Source: Pseudomonas chlororaphis
Lineage (GTDB): Bacteria; Pseudomonadota; Gammaproteobacteria; Pseudomonadales; Pseudomonadaceae
Direction: 5' to 3'
Assembly: GCA_001023535.1 (NCBI GenBank)
Contig: CP011020.1
Span: 2,183,734 to 2,247,733 of the forward strand
DNA: 64,000 nt
Part shown: one piece after another, positions 47,005 through 56,446 of the stretch
How positions within the stretch are numbered: the stretch's first letter is position 1
Layout of the letters: each line of letters opens with the position of its first letter
Position numbers and translations under genes: made by a program
Notes under the pieces: generated by a model
What the model was told of the DNA's origin: nothing
The model's input: only the letters and a program-made list of their open reading frames with translations
Database searches by the model: none

Positions 47005-47874
47005 ATGGCGCCACATCTGACTGGAAAGCCAAAGCTGTTGTGGTTCGATCTGACGCACGATCGCTCCACCCGGGAACTGGTCGCCCAGTTCGAGGACGCT
47101 TGCGACTGCACGCTGGCCAAGAACGCCATGTTGCCCAGTGGCGAACAGGTCGACATGATCTGCATCCATTTCGACCGGCCCGACACGCCGGGGCTGCGCC
47201 GGCTGCTGGAGATCAAGCGCACCGCGCCCACGATTCCCATTACCATGTTCACCGTGCAGCACTCCGAAGAGCTTGCGGTCTGGGCGATGCGCTCCAGCGT
47301 CTGGGAATACATGGTGCTGCCCCTGCCCGCCAACGAGCGCAAGCGCTACCTGACGGCCGTGGTGCAATTGTGCGAATTGCGCCGTACTGCCAATGGCCGG
47401 GGCAAGACCGCGCAGATCGACCACGCCCCCACCCTGCCCGACAGCATTCGCCTGACCTCCGGACACCAGAAGCACCAGGCCCTGAGCCACATCATGCTGT
47501 ACATCGACCAGCATTTTCGCGAAAGCATCGACCAGCGCGATCTTGCCAAACGTTGTGGCATGACCACCTTTCGCTTCAGCCGCCTGTTCAAGGAGGCCAA
47601 CGGGCTGGGCTTCACCGATTACGTGCTGAACAAACGCATGAGTTTCGCCAAGGAACTGCTCGACAACAGCCAGATGCCGATCACCAGCATCGGCTACGAG
47701 GCCGGTTTCAAGGACCCGTCCTATTTCGCCCGGGCGTTCAAGCAATACGCCAGTTGCACCCCCAGCGAATACCGCTCGGCACAGCAACTGCGCGTCGCGA
47801 GCCCATCGCAAGCAGTGCCCGACGAGGCCAGCACAGCGGCGCTCGACAGCTTGGTGCAGAGCCTGGAGGGATGA
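47005..47874 (+). CDS. AraC family regulator with degenerate receiver-like domain, next to flp
   Basis: 289 residues from ATG 47005 (MAPHLTGKPKLLWFDL). Residues about 9-125 resemble a response-regulator receiver fold (VDMICIHFDRPD, ITMFTVQHSEE, EYMVLPLP), but the usual Asp pair and the KP lysine are replaced (LP at 106-107 or so), so it is likely not phosphorylated normally. Residues about 165-270 hold two HTH motifs of the AraC/XylS type (IDQRDLAKRCGMTTFRFSRL in part; ITSIGYEAGFKDPSYFARAF). Divergent from flp, so it probably controls the Tad operon. A TTG at 46954 in frame is the alternative start; neither has a strong ribosome binding site. Confidence 0.85.
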   Translation: MAPHLTGKPKLLWFDLTHDRSTRELVAQFEDACDCTLAKNAMLPSGEQVDMICIHFDRPDTPGLRRLLEIKRTAPTIPITMFTVQHSEELAVWAMRSSVWEYMVLPLPANERKRYLTAVVQLCELRRTANGRGKTAQIDHAPTLPDSIRLTSGHQKHQALSHIMLYIDQHFRESIDQRDLAKRCGMTTFRFSRLFKEANGLGFTDYVLNKRMSFAKELLDNSQMPITSIGYEAGFKDPSYFARAFKQYASCTPSEYRSAQQLRVASPSQAVPDEASTAALDSLVQSLEG

Positions 47875-47937
47875 CCCCGGCACGCCCCAGGGCTCATTGG
47901 GTTATCCACAGTCGGCTCGATGACTTTTCTCCAGGCA

Positions 47938-47970
47938 TAAAAAAACGCCGCTCAATGAGCGGCGTTTTCT
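47938..47970. terminator. Bidirectional terminator between the AraC gene and the tRNA cluster
   Basis: AACGCCGCTCA / TGAGCGGCGTT stem with an A-run to the left and T-run to the right. It ends both the regulator transcript (plus) and the tRNA transcript (minus). Confidence 0.88.
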
Positions 47971-47976
47971 TGAATT

Positions 47977-48052
<76 letters not shown>

Positions 48053-48055
48053 AAA

Positions 48056-48131
48056 TGGCGTCCCCTAGGGGACTCGAACCCCTGTTACCGCCGTGAAAGG
48101 GCGGTGTCCTAGGCCACTAGACGAAGGGGAC
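48056..48131 (-). tRNA. tRNA-Glu (TTC)
   Basis: 76 nt with encoded CCA. Acceptor GTCCCCT / AGGGGAC, anticodon loop CTTTCAC giving TTC, T-arm with GGGTTCGAGTCCC. Identical to the copy at 48315-48390. Confidence 0.96.
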
Positions 48132-48236
48132 ACGCTGCCCGGAACACATGGTGTGTGTTCCAGTGCCCAGACCCGCATCCGAAAATGACGTTTCTGGTTT
48201 CACTCAGCCCTGCCCGAAAGCAACGCTGTTTAAAAT

Positions 48237-48312
<76 letters not shown>

Positions 48313-48314
48313 AT

Positions 48315-48390
48315 TGGCGTCCCCTAGGGGACTCGAACCCCTGTTACCGCCGTGAAAGGGCGGTGTCCTAGGCCACTAGACGAAGGGGAC
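48315..48390 (-). tRNA. tRNA-Glu (TTC), first in the cluster
   Basis: Same sequence as the tRNA-Glu at 48056-48131. First in the transcript, about 60 bases after the promoter at 48453-48481. Confidence 0.96.
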
Positions 48391-48452
48391 ACACGTACAA
48401 CATTCACTGCTTATCGCGTTTCGCTGAGTGCTTTACGCTGTAAGTGGCGCGC

Positions 48453-48481
48453 ATTCTATGGATGGATTGGGAGGTCGTCAA
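48453..48481 (-). promoter_or_regulatory. Sigma70 promoter of the tRNA cluster
   Basis: Minus strand TTGACG (48481-48476), 17-bp spacer, TAGAAT (48458-48453), then a GC-rich discriminator (GCGCGCC), as in stringently controlled stable-RNA promoters. An AT-rich run (AAATAAATTTATAT) just upstream of the -35 box looks like an UP element. Confidence 0.85.
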
Positions 48482-48543
48482 CCCCCAGATATAAATTTAT
48501 TTAAATCAATGACTTCCCAGGGTTTGAGGGCGATTCGCCGATT

Positions 48544-48572
48544 TTGCTCGCCCGGTCTCTGACGCCTATATT
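48544..48572 (+). promoter_or_regulatory. Probable promoter of the 256-residue gene
   Basis: TTGCTC (48544-48549), 17-bp spacer, TATATT (48567-48572). The leader to the GTG at 48750 would be about 170 nt. A second -10-like TATAGT lies at 48592-48597. The rest of 48391-48749 shows no gene. Confidence 0.5.
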
Positions 48573-48749
48573 CTGTCGCCCGCCAAGGCGCTATAGTCGC
48601 ATCCGGCAAATAGTGGCAATGTGCAGCCATTGAGCCGCATTCCCTATAAACAGCACGACGCCCGTCTAATCGCGCCGCTCAGGCCTATGCGCTTAAAAGC
48701 CAAGCCACTACACTCATGACATGCGTACCCCAATAAAGAGGTCTTACCG

Positions 48750-49520
48750 GTGACACCACTCATGATCACCCTGCTCGTCGTAGCCGGGATCGCACTGTTG
48801 ATCGCCATTGGCTACATGAACCATGTGGTGGAAAACAACAAGCTGGAAAAGGTCCGCACCAAGGTTGAACTCAACGACCGGATGCGGCGCTGTGGCGAAC
48901 TCACCGAAACCTTCCCCGGGCAATTGATGACGCCGGCCTTGAAACTGCTGCTGACGCGCCTTGAGATGAACGTCTGCCAGCGTCTGCTGAATCTGGACAA
49001 GACCAATACCGCGGTCAAGGCACGCCTGGACGAACTGACCGCATTGGCAGCACAAGGTGAATCGATCCCGGTGGGCAATCCGCCGGCACCGATCCTGACC
49101 GAAGCCAAGGCCAAGGACGTTCGCTTCCTGCTCGAAGCCCTCCACGGCCAGATCACCCGTGCCGCCCAGGACGGCTTCCTGCCGCCCAATGAAGCCAAGC
49201 GCTGGGTCCGCGAAGTGCGGCACATCCTGGTCCTGCTGCACATCGAGTTCTTCAACAACCTCGGCCAGCAAGCCTTGCAACAGGAACAACCGGGCCAGGC
49301 CCGCCTGGCGTTCGAACGCGGCGTGCAGTATCTGCGCAAACAGCAGGAGCCCCAGGTCTACGCCGAACAGCTCGACTACCTCGAAAAGCTCCTGGCCCGC
49401 GCCAACGCAATGGTCCTGGCCAGCACCAAGCCGGTCGAAGGCGAGGTCAACCAGTTGACCGAAGGCTTGAAGGAAGACGAAATGAACGACGAGTGGAAGA
49501 AGAAGAAGGTCTACGACTGA
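48750..49520 (+). CDS. Membrane-anchored protein of unknown function
   Basis: 256 residues from a GTG at 48750 with AAAGAGG eight to nine bases upstream. One N-terminal membrane helix (about 5-22, MITLLVVAGIALLIAIGY), then a long, mainly helical, charged cytoplasmic part with no Cys-rich or catalytic motif I recognise. ARLAFERGVQYLRKQQEPQ near 195-213 has a TPR-like look. The C-terminus is very charged (DEWKKKKVYD). I do not recognise the family; no operon partners on the same strand. Confidence 0.8.
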   Translation: MTPLMITLLVVAGIALLIAIGYMNHVVENNKLEKVRTKVELNDRMRRCGELTETFPGQLMTPALKLLLTRLEMNVCQRLLNLDKTNTAVKARLDELTALAAQGESIPVGNPPAPILTEAKAKDVRFLLEALHGQITRAAQDGFLPPNEAKRWVREVRHILVLLHIEFFNNLGQQALQQEQPGQARLAFERGVQYLRKQQEPQVYAEQLDYLEKLLARANAMVLASTKPVEGEVNQLTEGLKEDEMNDEWKKKKVYD

Positions 49521-49537
49521 GACCTCGTCGAACCTCA

Positions 49538-49629
49538 GGGTGACGAGGGGATTTATACCCGCAGGGCTGCGCGGCAGCCCTGGAATGTACGAGCGCTGCG
49601 TGCTCGACAGTGGATCCCCTCCTCGCTAC
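49538..49629. repeat. Degenerate REPIN
   Basis: GTGACGAGGGGATTTATACCC on the left and GGATCCCCTCCTCGCTAC on the right make imperfect inverted arms; the middle has its own stem (CAGGGCTGC / GCAGCCCTG). Between the convergent ends of the 256-residue gene and the chemoreceptor gene. Confidence 0.7.
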
Positions 49630-49662
49630 GCGCTCCTCCATCGGTGAGCCAGCTATGGCGGC

Positions 49663-51627
49663 TCACAGCCTGAAATGCCCCACCATCCCCTTCAACTCAA
49701 CCCCCAACTGCGCCAGCTCGATGCTGGAAGCGGCATTGCCTTGCATCGCCAGGGACGATTGATCGGCGCTGGCACGGATACTGGTGACGCTGCGGTTGAT
49801 CTCTTCGGCCACCGAACTCTGCTGTTCGGCCGCCGCCGCGATCTGCTGGTTCATCTGCTGAATCAACGACACCGCCGCGGCAATGCTGCCCAAGGCACTT
49901 TCGGTTTGCAGCGCATCGCTGACAGCCATCTTCACCAGCTCGCCGCTGCTCTGGATCTGCTGCACGGAAGCCTGGGCCGCTGAACGCAATGCGCTCACCA
50001 ACCGCTCGATCTCTTCGGTGGACTGCTGCGTGCGTCTGGCCAGGGCCCGCACCTCGTCAGCCACCACCGCAAACCCCCTACCCTGCTCGCCAGCGCGTGC
50101 GGCCTCGATGGCAGCGTTGAGCGCCAGCAGGTTGGTTTGTTCGGCGACGCTCTTGATCACGCTCAGCACCGTGCCGATGTTCTGGATCTCGGCACTGAGG
50201 CTTTCGATACTGGAACTGGCCGACGTGGCCGAGTCGGCCAACTGCTCGATACGCACCATGCTCTGGCGCACCACCTGCTGGCCGCTCTCGACTTTGTCAT
50301 CGGCCGTCTGCGCCGCCAGGGCCGCTTCCTCGGCATTGCGGGCCACGTCATGCACCGTGGCGGTCATCTGGTTCATGGCCGTGGCAACCTGCTCGGTCTC
50401 CTCTTTCTGGCTGCTGACTTCCAGGTTGGTCTGTTCGGTCACGGCCGACAGCGATTGCGCGGAGTTGGCGAGCTGTTCGATACCCGCCTGCAAGCCGCTG
50501 ACGATGCCGCTCAGCCCCGCGCCCATCTGCTGCATGGCGAGCATCAACTGGCCGATCTCATCCCGGCGCGTCACCTGCACCGTGGCGCTCAGGTCCCCCG
50601 CCGCGATCTGCTGGGCCACGCGGATGACGCTGCGCAGCGGCGCGACGATCAGCCGGGTAATGACCCAGGCGGCAATCAACCCCACCAGCAGGGCAAGGGC
50701 CGACGAGCCGATGATCAACAGCGAGTTCTTTTTCAACTCCGCCTGCATGGCATGGTCTTCGGCGGCGTAGGCCTGGTTGACCCGCTCCACCACTTGGCCG
50801 GCACGCTCGTGAAGTTCCTGGTAGACGCCTTTTTCCTTCGCCAACAGGCCGGTGTACTCGGCCAGTTGCGTGTTGAAACCGGCAATGTGCCCGGCCACCT
50901 CGTTGAGCACGGTCTGGTAGCCCGGGTCCTTGACCTGGGTCTTGAGCGCCTCGGCCTGCTTCATGGCTTGCTCGGCCTGCTCGATCGGGCCTTGCCCGGC
51001 GTCCTCGCTGCCTTTGCGGCTCTGGTCCAGGCGTACGCGCGCTTCGTTCATGGCCTGCAGCATCAACCGTGACACTTCGCTGACCTGGTTGGCCTGCTCG
51101 ATGAACTCGGCGCCCTCCTTGCCCTCGGAATCCTTCAGGGTGTAGGCGCCGTCGTCCGCCAGACCGGCCTGCAACACGTCCAGGTTGTTGGCGACACTGG
51201 ACACCGACCAACTGGCCATTTCCAGCGCCAGGTCCTTGCTCTGGCTCAACCCGACGAATTCATCGAACGCCTTGCGGTAATCCGCCAGCGCCTGTTGCAC
51301 ATCGTTCATCACCGACAGGTTTTCAGGTGTCTGGGCCTTGAGCGCATCGGCCTGGGCCACCAGGCCGTCGACCCCCTTGCGCAGGGTGTCGGCCGTCTTG
51401 GGGTCGGAGCGCAAGGCGTATTCCTGCTCGAGCAAGCGCACCTTCAGCAGTTCGCTATTGAGGGAGGACATCTGCTTGAGTCCGTCGAAACGCAGGCTGA
51501 TGGTGCGCAAGGACCACACGCCAATGGCCGCGACCACGGCCGTGAGCAACAATACCAGGACAAACCCGATACCCAGTTTCTTTGCCATACCCAGGTTGGC
51601 AAAACGTCCTTGCACGGCCGAAATCAT
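49663..51627 (-). CDS. Methyl-accepting chemotaxis protein with HBM-like sensor domain
   Basis: 654-residue chemoreceptor. Membrane helix 1 at about 17-42, a periplasmic helical sensor of about 250 residues, membrane helix 2 at about 295-318, HAMP (about 318-372), and the methylation/signalling domain with the hairpin tip [21 protein letters not shown]. The sensor length (two helical bundles) suits the helical bimodular class, of which McpS of P. putida senses TCA-cycle acids; the ligand here is unknown. No C-terminal CheR-binding pentapeptide (ends VGHFRL). Stands alone between a REPIN and the MocR gene. Confidence 0.92.
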   Translation of the reverse strand: MISAVQGRFANLGMAKKLGIGFVLVLLLTAVVAAIGVWSLRTISLRFDGLKQMSSLNSELLKVRLLEQEYALRSDPKTADTLRKGVDGLVAQADALKAQTPENLSVMNDVQQALADYRKAFDEFVGLSQSKDLALEMASWSVSSVANNLDVLQAGLADDGAYTLKDSEGKEGAEFIEQANQVSEVSRLMLQAMNEARVRLDQSRKGSEDAGQGPIEQAEQAMKQAEALKTQVKDPGYQTVLNEVAGHIAGFNTQLAEYTGLLAKEKGVYQELHERAGQVVERVNQAYAAEDHAMQAELKKNSLLIIGSSALALLVGLIAAWVITRLIVAPLRSVIRVAQQIAAGDLSATVQVTRRDEIGQLMLAMQQMGAGLSGIVSGLQAGIEQLANSAQSLSAVTEQTNLEVSSQKEETEQVATAMNQMTATVHDVARNAEEAALAAQTADDKVESGQQVVRQSMVRIEQLADSATSASSSIESLSAEIQNIGTVLSVIKSVAEQTNLLALNAAIEAARAGEQGRGFAVVADEVRALARRTQQSTEEIERLVSALRSAAQASVQQIQSSGELVKMAVSDALQTESALGSIAAAVSLIQQMNQQIAAAAEQQSSVAEEINRSVTSIRASADQSSLAMQGNAASSIELAQLGVELKGMVGHFRL

Positions 51628-51737
51628 TGCGCTCAGTCCTCTGCCAGTGTGTGTTGTTCGCAGATTCGCAACGAGACGCCCTGCAACACAAGATGCTGGC
51701 GTCGGAATAATGGCAAAAAGCTACAGCCGCGTCGTTT

Positions 51738-53135
51738 TCAGGACACTCGAGGTCGATCCAGGGCCGCGCCCCGGAAAAACGCCAACGCCCTCGGATCACA
51801 GGCATAAGCCACATTGATCCGCAGCCACTGGCTGTCGGCGCCTGAAGGGCTGAAGGCCGTGGGCGAAGACAGCTGCACACCGAACCGTTTGGCCAGACGC
51901 TGCACTCCAGCGTAGTCGCATAACGGTGGGCGTGCCCAGATGAACAGCCCCCCGGTCGGCTTGCCGAACACCTCCCAGTCGGCCTCCTCCAGCACCTGCA
52001 ACACAGCCGCCATGTCGCCCCCCAAACGCTGCCGCTGGCGCTGCACCAGCTTGCGATAGGCACCGTTGGCCAGGAGATTGGCCAGCACCGCTTCGCTGAA
52101 CCGTGAAACGCCCAGGCTCGTGACCTCCTTGACCTCACTGAGCCGGGCGATGATGGGCGCAGGCGCCACCACGAACCCGACTCGCAACGAACTGCTCAGG
52201 GTTTTTGAAAAACTGCCTACATAGATCACATCGGCATCCAGGGCCGCCAGGCGGGTGCGTGTCGAACCCTGGAAATCGGCGTAGACATCGTCTTCGATCA
52301 CCAGCATCCCGTGTTCCCGGGCCAGCGCCAACAAGCGTTGCGCCACCCCCAGGGACAGGCTGCTGCCGGTCGGGTTATGGCAGGCGCTGTTGACGAACAG
52401 CGCACGGGGCCGATGCGTCGCCAGCAGAGTCTGCAAAGCCTCGACGTCCGGGCCTCGAGGGGTCCTGGGCAGTTCGAGCATGTCGATGCCGTGCAGCCTC
52501 AGCAGCTCGAACAGTTTCGGGTAGCCGGGGCTCTCCACCACCACGCAACTGCCCGGCGCCAGCTGTGTCCGCACGATCAGGTCCAACGCCTGGGTAGCGC
52601 CGTGGGTGCTCAGGATAAGGTCTTGCGCGGCCTCGATATTGAGTTGCTTCAAGCGCCGGGACAGTTGCTCACGCAGGGCGGGCAAGCCCAACGACGTGCT
52701 GTAGCTGAACAGCCCCGCCATGTCGGTGCGGGTGACCTGGCGGATCGCATAGCCCAGGTCGTCGCTTTCGCGCCAGCGCTCAGGCAGCCCGCCGGCCCCC
52801 AGCTTCAGCGCCCACGCCGAGTTGTCGGCAAGGCCGCCGCGTGCCAGCGGCGGGTGTTCCGGGCAGGTTCCGTCGTTGGATGCGAGGCCGAGGGAAGGCG
52901 GTGGCGCGACGAAGAAGCTTGAGCCATGCCGGGACGCCAACACCCCTTGGGCGACCAGACGCTCACAGGCCTCGTTGACACTCGACTGGCTGAGCAGGTT
53001 CTGCCGTGCCAGTTGCCGGATAGACGGCAAGCGCGTGCCCGGCTGCACGGCGTCCTGGCGGATCCAGCCGGTCAGCGCGTCGACAATTTGCTGCACGACA
53101 GGCACCAGGGCCTGTCGGTCGATTCTCAATTCCAT
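51738..53135 (-). CDS. MocR-type PLP-dependent transcriptional regulator (GntR/aminotransferase fusion)
   Basis: 465 residues: GntR winged-helix N-terminus (about 10-78, TRLPSIRQLARQNLLSQSSV in part) fused to a fold-I aminotransferase domain. The PLP lysine is Lys311 (VGSFSKTLSSSLRVGF), with NPTG at 254-257 and EDDVY at 281-285. MocR proteins sense vitamin B6 or amino compounds; targets are often the adjacent gene, here the SDR gene upstream or the chemoreceptor downstream, both only candidates. A real aminotransferase activity is possible but less likely. Confidence 0.9.
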   Translation of the reverse strand: MELRIDRQALVPVVQQIVDALTGWIRQDAVQPGTRLPSIRQLARQNLLSQSSVNEACERLVAQGVLASRHGSSFFVAPPPSLGLASNDGTCPEHPPLARGGLADNSAWALKLGAGGLPERWRESDDLGYAIRQVTRTDMAGLFSYSTSLGLPALREQLSRRLKQLNIEAAQDLILSTHGATQALDLIVRTQLAPGSCVVVESPGYPKLFELLRLHGIDMLELPRTPRGPDVEALQTLLATHRPRALFVNSACHNPTGSSLSLGVAQRLLALAREHGMLVIEDDVYADFQGSTRTRLAALDADVIYVGSFSKTLSSSLRVGFVVAPAPIIARLSEVKEVTSLGVSRFSEAVLANLLANGAYRKLVQRQRQRLGGDMAAVLQVLEEADWEVFGKPTGGLFIWARPPLCDYAGVQRLAKRFGVQLSSPTAFSPSGADSQWLRINVAYACDPRALAFFRGAALDRPRVS

Positions 53136-53288
53136 GAGTGACCAGACTCCTAAGCGTTTGTTTTATTTCCGGAAACAGTTAAGCACAGGCGGCCCTGCGG
53201 CGATGTACGACAAACCCGCCAAAGCAGCCGTTTCACACCCTTTGAAATACTTTGATGGACCGCGTCGGTGCTTTTTCGACCAACCAAG

Positions 53289-53317
53289 AAAAAGCCCGCA
53301 ACCAGTGCGGGCTTTTT
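53289..53317 (-). terminator. Terminator of the SDR gene
   Basis: AAAAAGCCCGCA / TGCGGGCTTTTT stem with a five-base loop, about 25 bases after the SDR stop on the minus strand. T runs flank both sides, so it may work in both directions. Confidence 0.9.
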
Positions 53318-53340
53318 CCTACAAGCCAGGTGACACGTCC

Positions 53341-54102
53341 TCAGAACGCCGTGACACCGCCGTCCACCGCCAGGGAATGGCCGGTGGTAAAGGCCGCGCC
53401 ATCGCTGCACAGGTACAGCACGGCGCTGGCAATCTCTTCGACTTTGCCGATCCGTCCCACCGGGTGCATGGCATTAGCGAAGTCAGCTTTCTTCGGGTCC
53501 GCTTCATAGGCTCGCCGGAACATGTCGGTGTCGATCACGGCCGGGCACACCGCATTCACGCGGATTTTTTTCTTGGCGTACTCGATGGCCGCCGATTTGG
53601 TCAGGCCGATCACCGCATGCTTGGAGGCCGCATAGATGCTCATTTTCGGTGCCGCACCCAGGCCCGCCACCGAGGCCGTATTGACGATGGCCCCGCCGCC
53701 CTGGGCCAGCAGCAACGGCAACTGGTATTTCATGCACAGCCAGACGCCCTTCACGTTGACCCCCATGATGGCGTCGAACTCATCGACGGTGCCGTCGGCC
53801 AGCTTGCCCTTCTCGATCTCGATCCCGGCGTTGTTGAAGGCGTAGTCGAGACGACCGTAGGCGTGGATCACCTCATTCATCAGGTTCTGCACATCGCTTT
53901 CCTGCGTCACGTCACAACGCACGAACACCGCCTCGCCGCCCGCCTCGCGAATCGCCTGCACCGTGCCCTCGCCGCCCGCCACATCCAGGTCGGCCGCCAC
54001 CACCTTCAAGCCTTGCGCGGCGAAGGCCTGGGCGGTCGCCCGGCCAATGCCTGCGGCAGCGCCCGTGACCACGGCGACCTGCCCGGAAAACGTCATGCTC
54101 AT
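53341..54102 (-). CDS. SDR family oxidoreductase
   Basis: 253-residue classical short-chain dehydrogenase from MSMTFSGQVAVVTG. Cofactor motif TGAAAGIGRA, DLDVAGG at the end of strand 2 (Asp suggests NAD preference), NNAGIEIE, catalytic Ser in VNTASVAGLG, and YAASKHAV with Tyr and Lys. GAGGAAC precedes the ATG at 54102. Resembles cyclohexanol- or glucose-dehydrogenase-like SDRs; the substrate is unknown. Divergent from the oxidoreductase gene at 54327. Confidence 0.9.
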   Translation of the reverse strand: MSMTFSGQVAVVTGAAAGIGRATAQAFAAQGLKVVAADLDVAGGEGTVQAIREAGGEAVFVRCDVTQESDVQNLMNEVIHAYGRLDYAFNNAGIEIEKGKLADGTVDEFDAIMGVNVKGVWLCMKYQLPLLLAQGGGAIVNTASVAGLGAAPKMSIYAASKHAVIGLTKSAAIEYAKKKIRVNAVCPAVIDTDMFRRAYEADPKKADFANAMHPVGRIGKVEEIASAVLYLCSDGAAFTTGHSLAVDGGVTAF

Positions 54103-54326
54103 TGTCAGTTCCTCGAAGAATGCGGTGTTTCGCCAGTGTAGCCACGGCCCCGTGCAGCGCGGCAGCACTATCCAGGCGCCGGTGGATGGCTCATGGGCGC
54201 CAGTGATAACGAGCCCGGCGCCACTATCACTGCGTTGGATCGAAGTGCATTCGCTGGGCCGGCAAACCTTGCGGCAATCGTCTCGAAGGGCTATCAACAA
54301 GGCTTCATTCATCGTGAGTGCCAGCC

Positions 54327-55331
54327 ATGACTGCCCAGACCAATCGCCAATTCCTGCTCGCCAAGCGCCCGGTGGGCGCGGCGACCCGCGAGACGTTCAC
54401 TTATCAGCAAGTACCGGTCGGCGAACCGGCCGCCGGCCAGATCCTGGTAAAAAACGAATACCTGTCCCTGGACCCGGCCATGCGCGGCTGGATGAACGAG
54501 GGCAAGTCGTACATCGCGCCAGTGGGCATTGGCGAAGTGATGCGAGCCTTGGGGGTTGGCCAGGTGATTGCGTCGAACAACCCGGGGTTTGCGGTGGGGG
54601 ACTACGTCAACGGCGCGCTGGGGGTGCAGGATTACTTCCTCGGCGAGCCACGGGGTTTCTACAAAGTCGATCCGAAACTGGCCCCGCTGCCGCGCTACCT
54701 GTCAGCGCTGGGCATGACCGGCATGACGGCCTATTTCGCCCTGCTGGATGTGGGCGCGCCAAAGGCCGGCGAGACGGTCGTGCTGTCGGGCGCCGCCGGT
54801 GCGGTAGGCAGCATTGCCGGGCAGATCGCCAAGCTCAAGGGCTGCCGCGTGGTGGGGATCGCCGGCGGGGCCGACAAATGCAGGTTCCTGATCGATGAAC
54901 TGGGCTTCGACGGGGCCATCGACTACAAGAGCGAAGACGTCCAGGCTGGCCTCAAGCGCGAATGCCCCAAGGGCGTGGACGTGTATTTCGACAACGTCGG
55001 CGGCGACATCCTCGATGCCGTGCTCAGCCGCTTGAACCTCAAGGCCCGCGTGGTGATCTGCGGCGCCATCAGCCAGTACAACAACAAGGAAGCGGTCAAG
55101 GGCCCTGCCAACTACCTGTCGCTGCTGGTCAACCGGGCGCGCATGGAGGGCTTCGTGGTCATGGACCATGCCGCGCAGTTCGCCGCCGCCGGCCAGGAAA
55201 TGGCGGGCTGGATGGCCAAGGGGCAACTCAAGAGCAAGGAAGATATCGTCGAAGGCCTGGAGACGTTCCCCGAAACCCTGACCAAACTGTTCAGCGGGGA
55301 GAACTTCGGAAAGTTGGTACTCAAGGTCTGA
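54327..55331 (+). CDS. Zinc-free NADP-dependent oxidoreductase of the MDR family (CurA-like)
   Basis: 334 residues from MTAQTNRQFLLAKRPVG. The Rossmann motif is SGAAGAVGSIAGQIAKLKG, and YFDNVGGDILDAVL is the marker of leukotriene-B4-dehydrogenase-like alkenal or curcumin reductases. No zinc-binding Cys pattern. Such enzymes reduce the double bond of alpha,beta-unsaturated ketones or aldehydes with NADPH. The start has weak spacing to a GAGTGCC site; an ATG three codons upstream (54318) is possible. Divergent from the SDR gene. Confidence 0.9.
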   Translation: MTAQTNRQFLLAKRPVGAATRETFTYQQVPVGEPAAGQILVKNEYLSLDPAMRGWMNEGKSYIAPVGIGEVMRALGVGQVIASNNPGFAVGDYVNGALGVQDYFLGEPRGFYKVDPKLAPLPRYLSALGMTGMTAYFALLDVGAPKAGETVVLSGAAGAVGSIAGQIAKLKGCRVVGIAGGADKCRFLIDELGFDGAIDYKSEDVQAGLKRECPKGVDVYFDNVGGDILDAVLSRLNLKARVVICGAISQYNNKEAVKGPANYLSLLVNRARMEGFVVMDHAAQFAAAGQEMAGWMAKGQLKSKEDIVEGLETFPETLTKLFSGENFGKLVLKV

Positions 55332-55340
55332 CACAAAACA

Positions 55341-55440
55341 CCTGATGTGGGAGCGGGCTTGCTCGCGAAGGGGCCCTGTCAGTCAACATTGATATTGACT
55401 GACATACCGCTATCGCGAGCAAGCTCGCTCCCACATCAGG
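55341..55440. repeat. REPIN, near-complete palindrome
   Basis: CCTGATGTGGGAGC on the left matches GCTCCCACATCAGG on the right in inverted orientation; inner parts (GCTTGCTCGCGA / TCGCGAGCAAGC and GTCAGTCAA / TTGACTGAC) also pair, so almost all 100 bases can fold into one hairpin. Lies between the convergent oxidoreductase and pyrF genes, and may act as their terminator. Confidence 0.88.
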
Positions 55441-55456
55441 GATCTTCGGTATCAGG

Positions 55457-56155
<699 letters not shown>

Positions 56156-56446
56156 GAGCGGGCTCTCAGGCAAGTCGAAATCGGCGCGCATTGTAGCGGA
56201 ACCAGCGCCGCTGGGGGACCCGATGATCGGTAAATCTCACCGCGTCCACCCCGAGCATGGACGATCCCGGCCTTTGTGTCGAAGTCGATACAGGGCTGAC
56301 ACGCCCCCAATACGCCGGCACGCTACCGTCTGCCGCCGCACCCCGTCCTTTCAGCGCTTCACGCCTCACGGTCCGAAGCCTATGCTGAAGCCTCAACCTT
56401 GCCGCCTCCTTTGCGATTGGCAGCTTACCTGGCAGATGATGCATCC
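56156..56446. other. Intergenic region between pyrF and the two-component system
   Basis: No gene and no clear promoter match found. It must hold the divergent promoters of pyrF and the response regulator. GC content looks similar to the coding surroundings. Confidence 0.4.
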
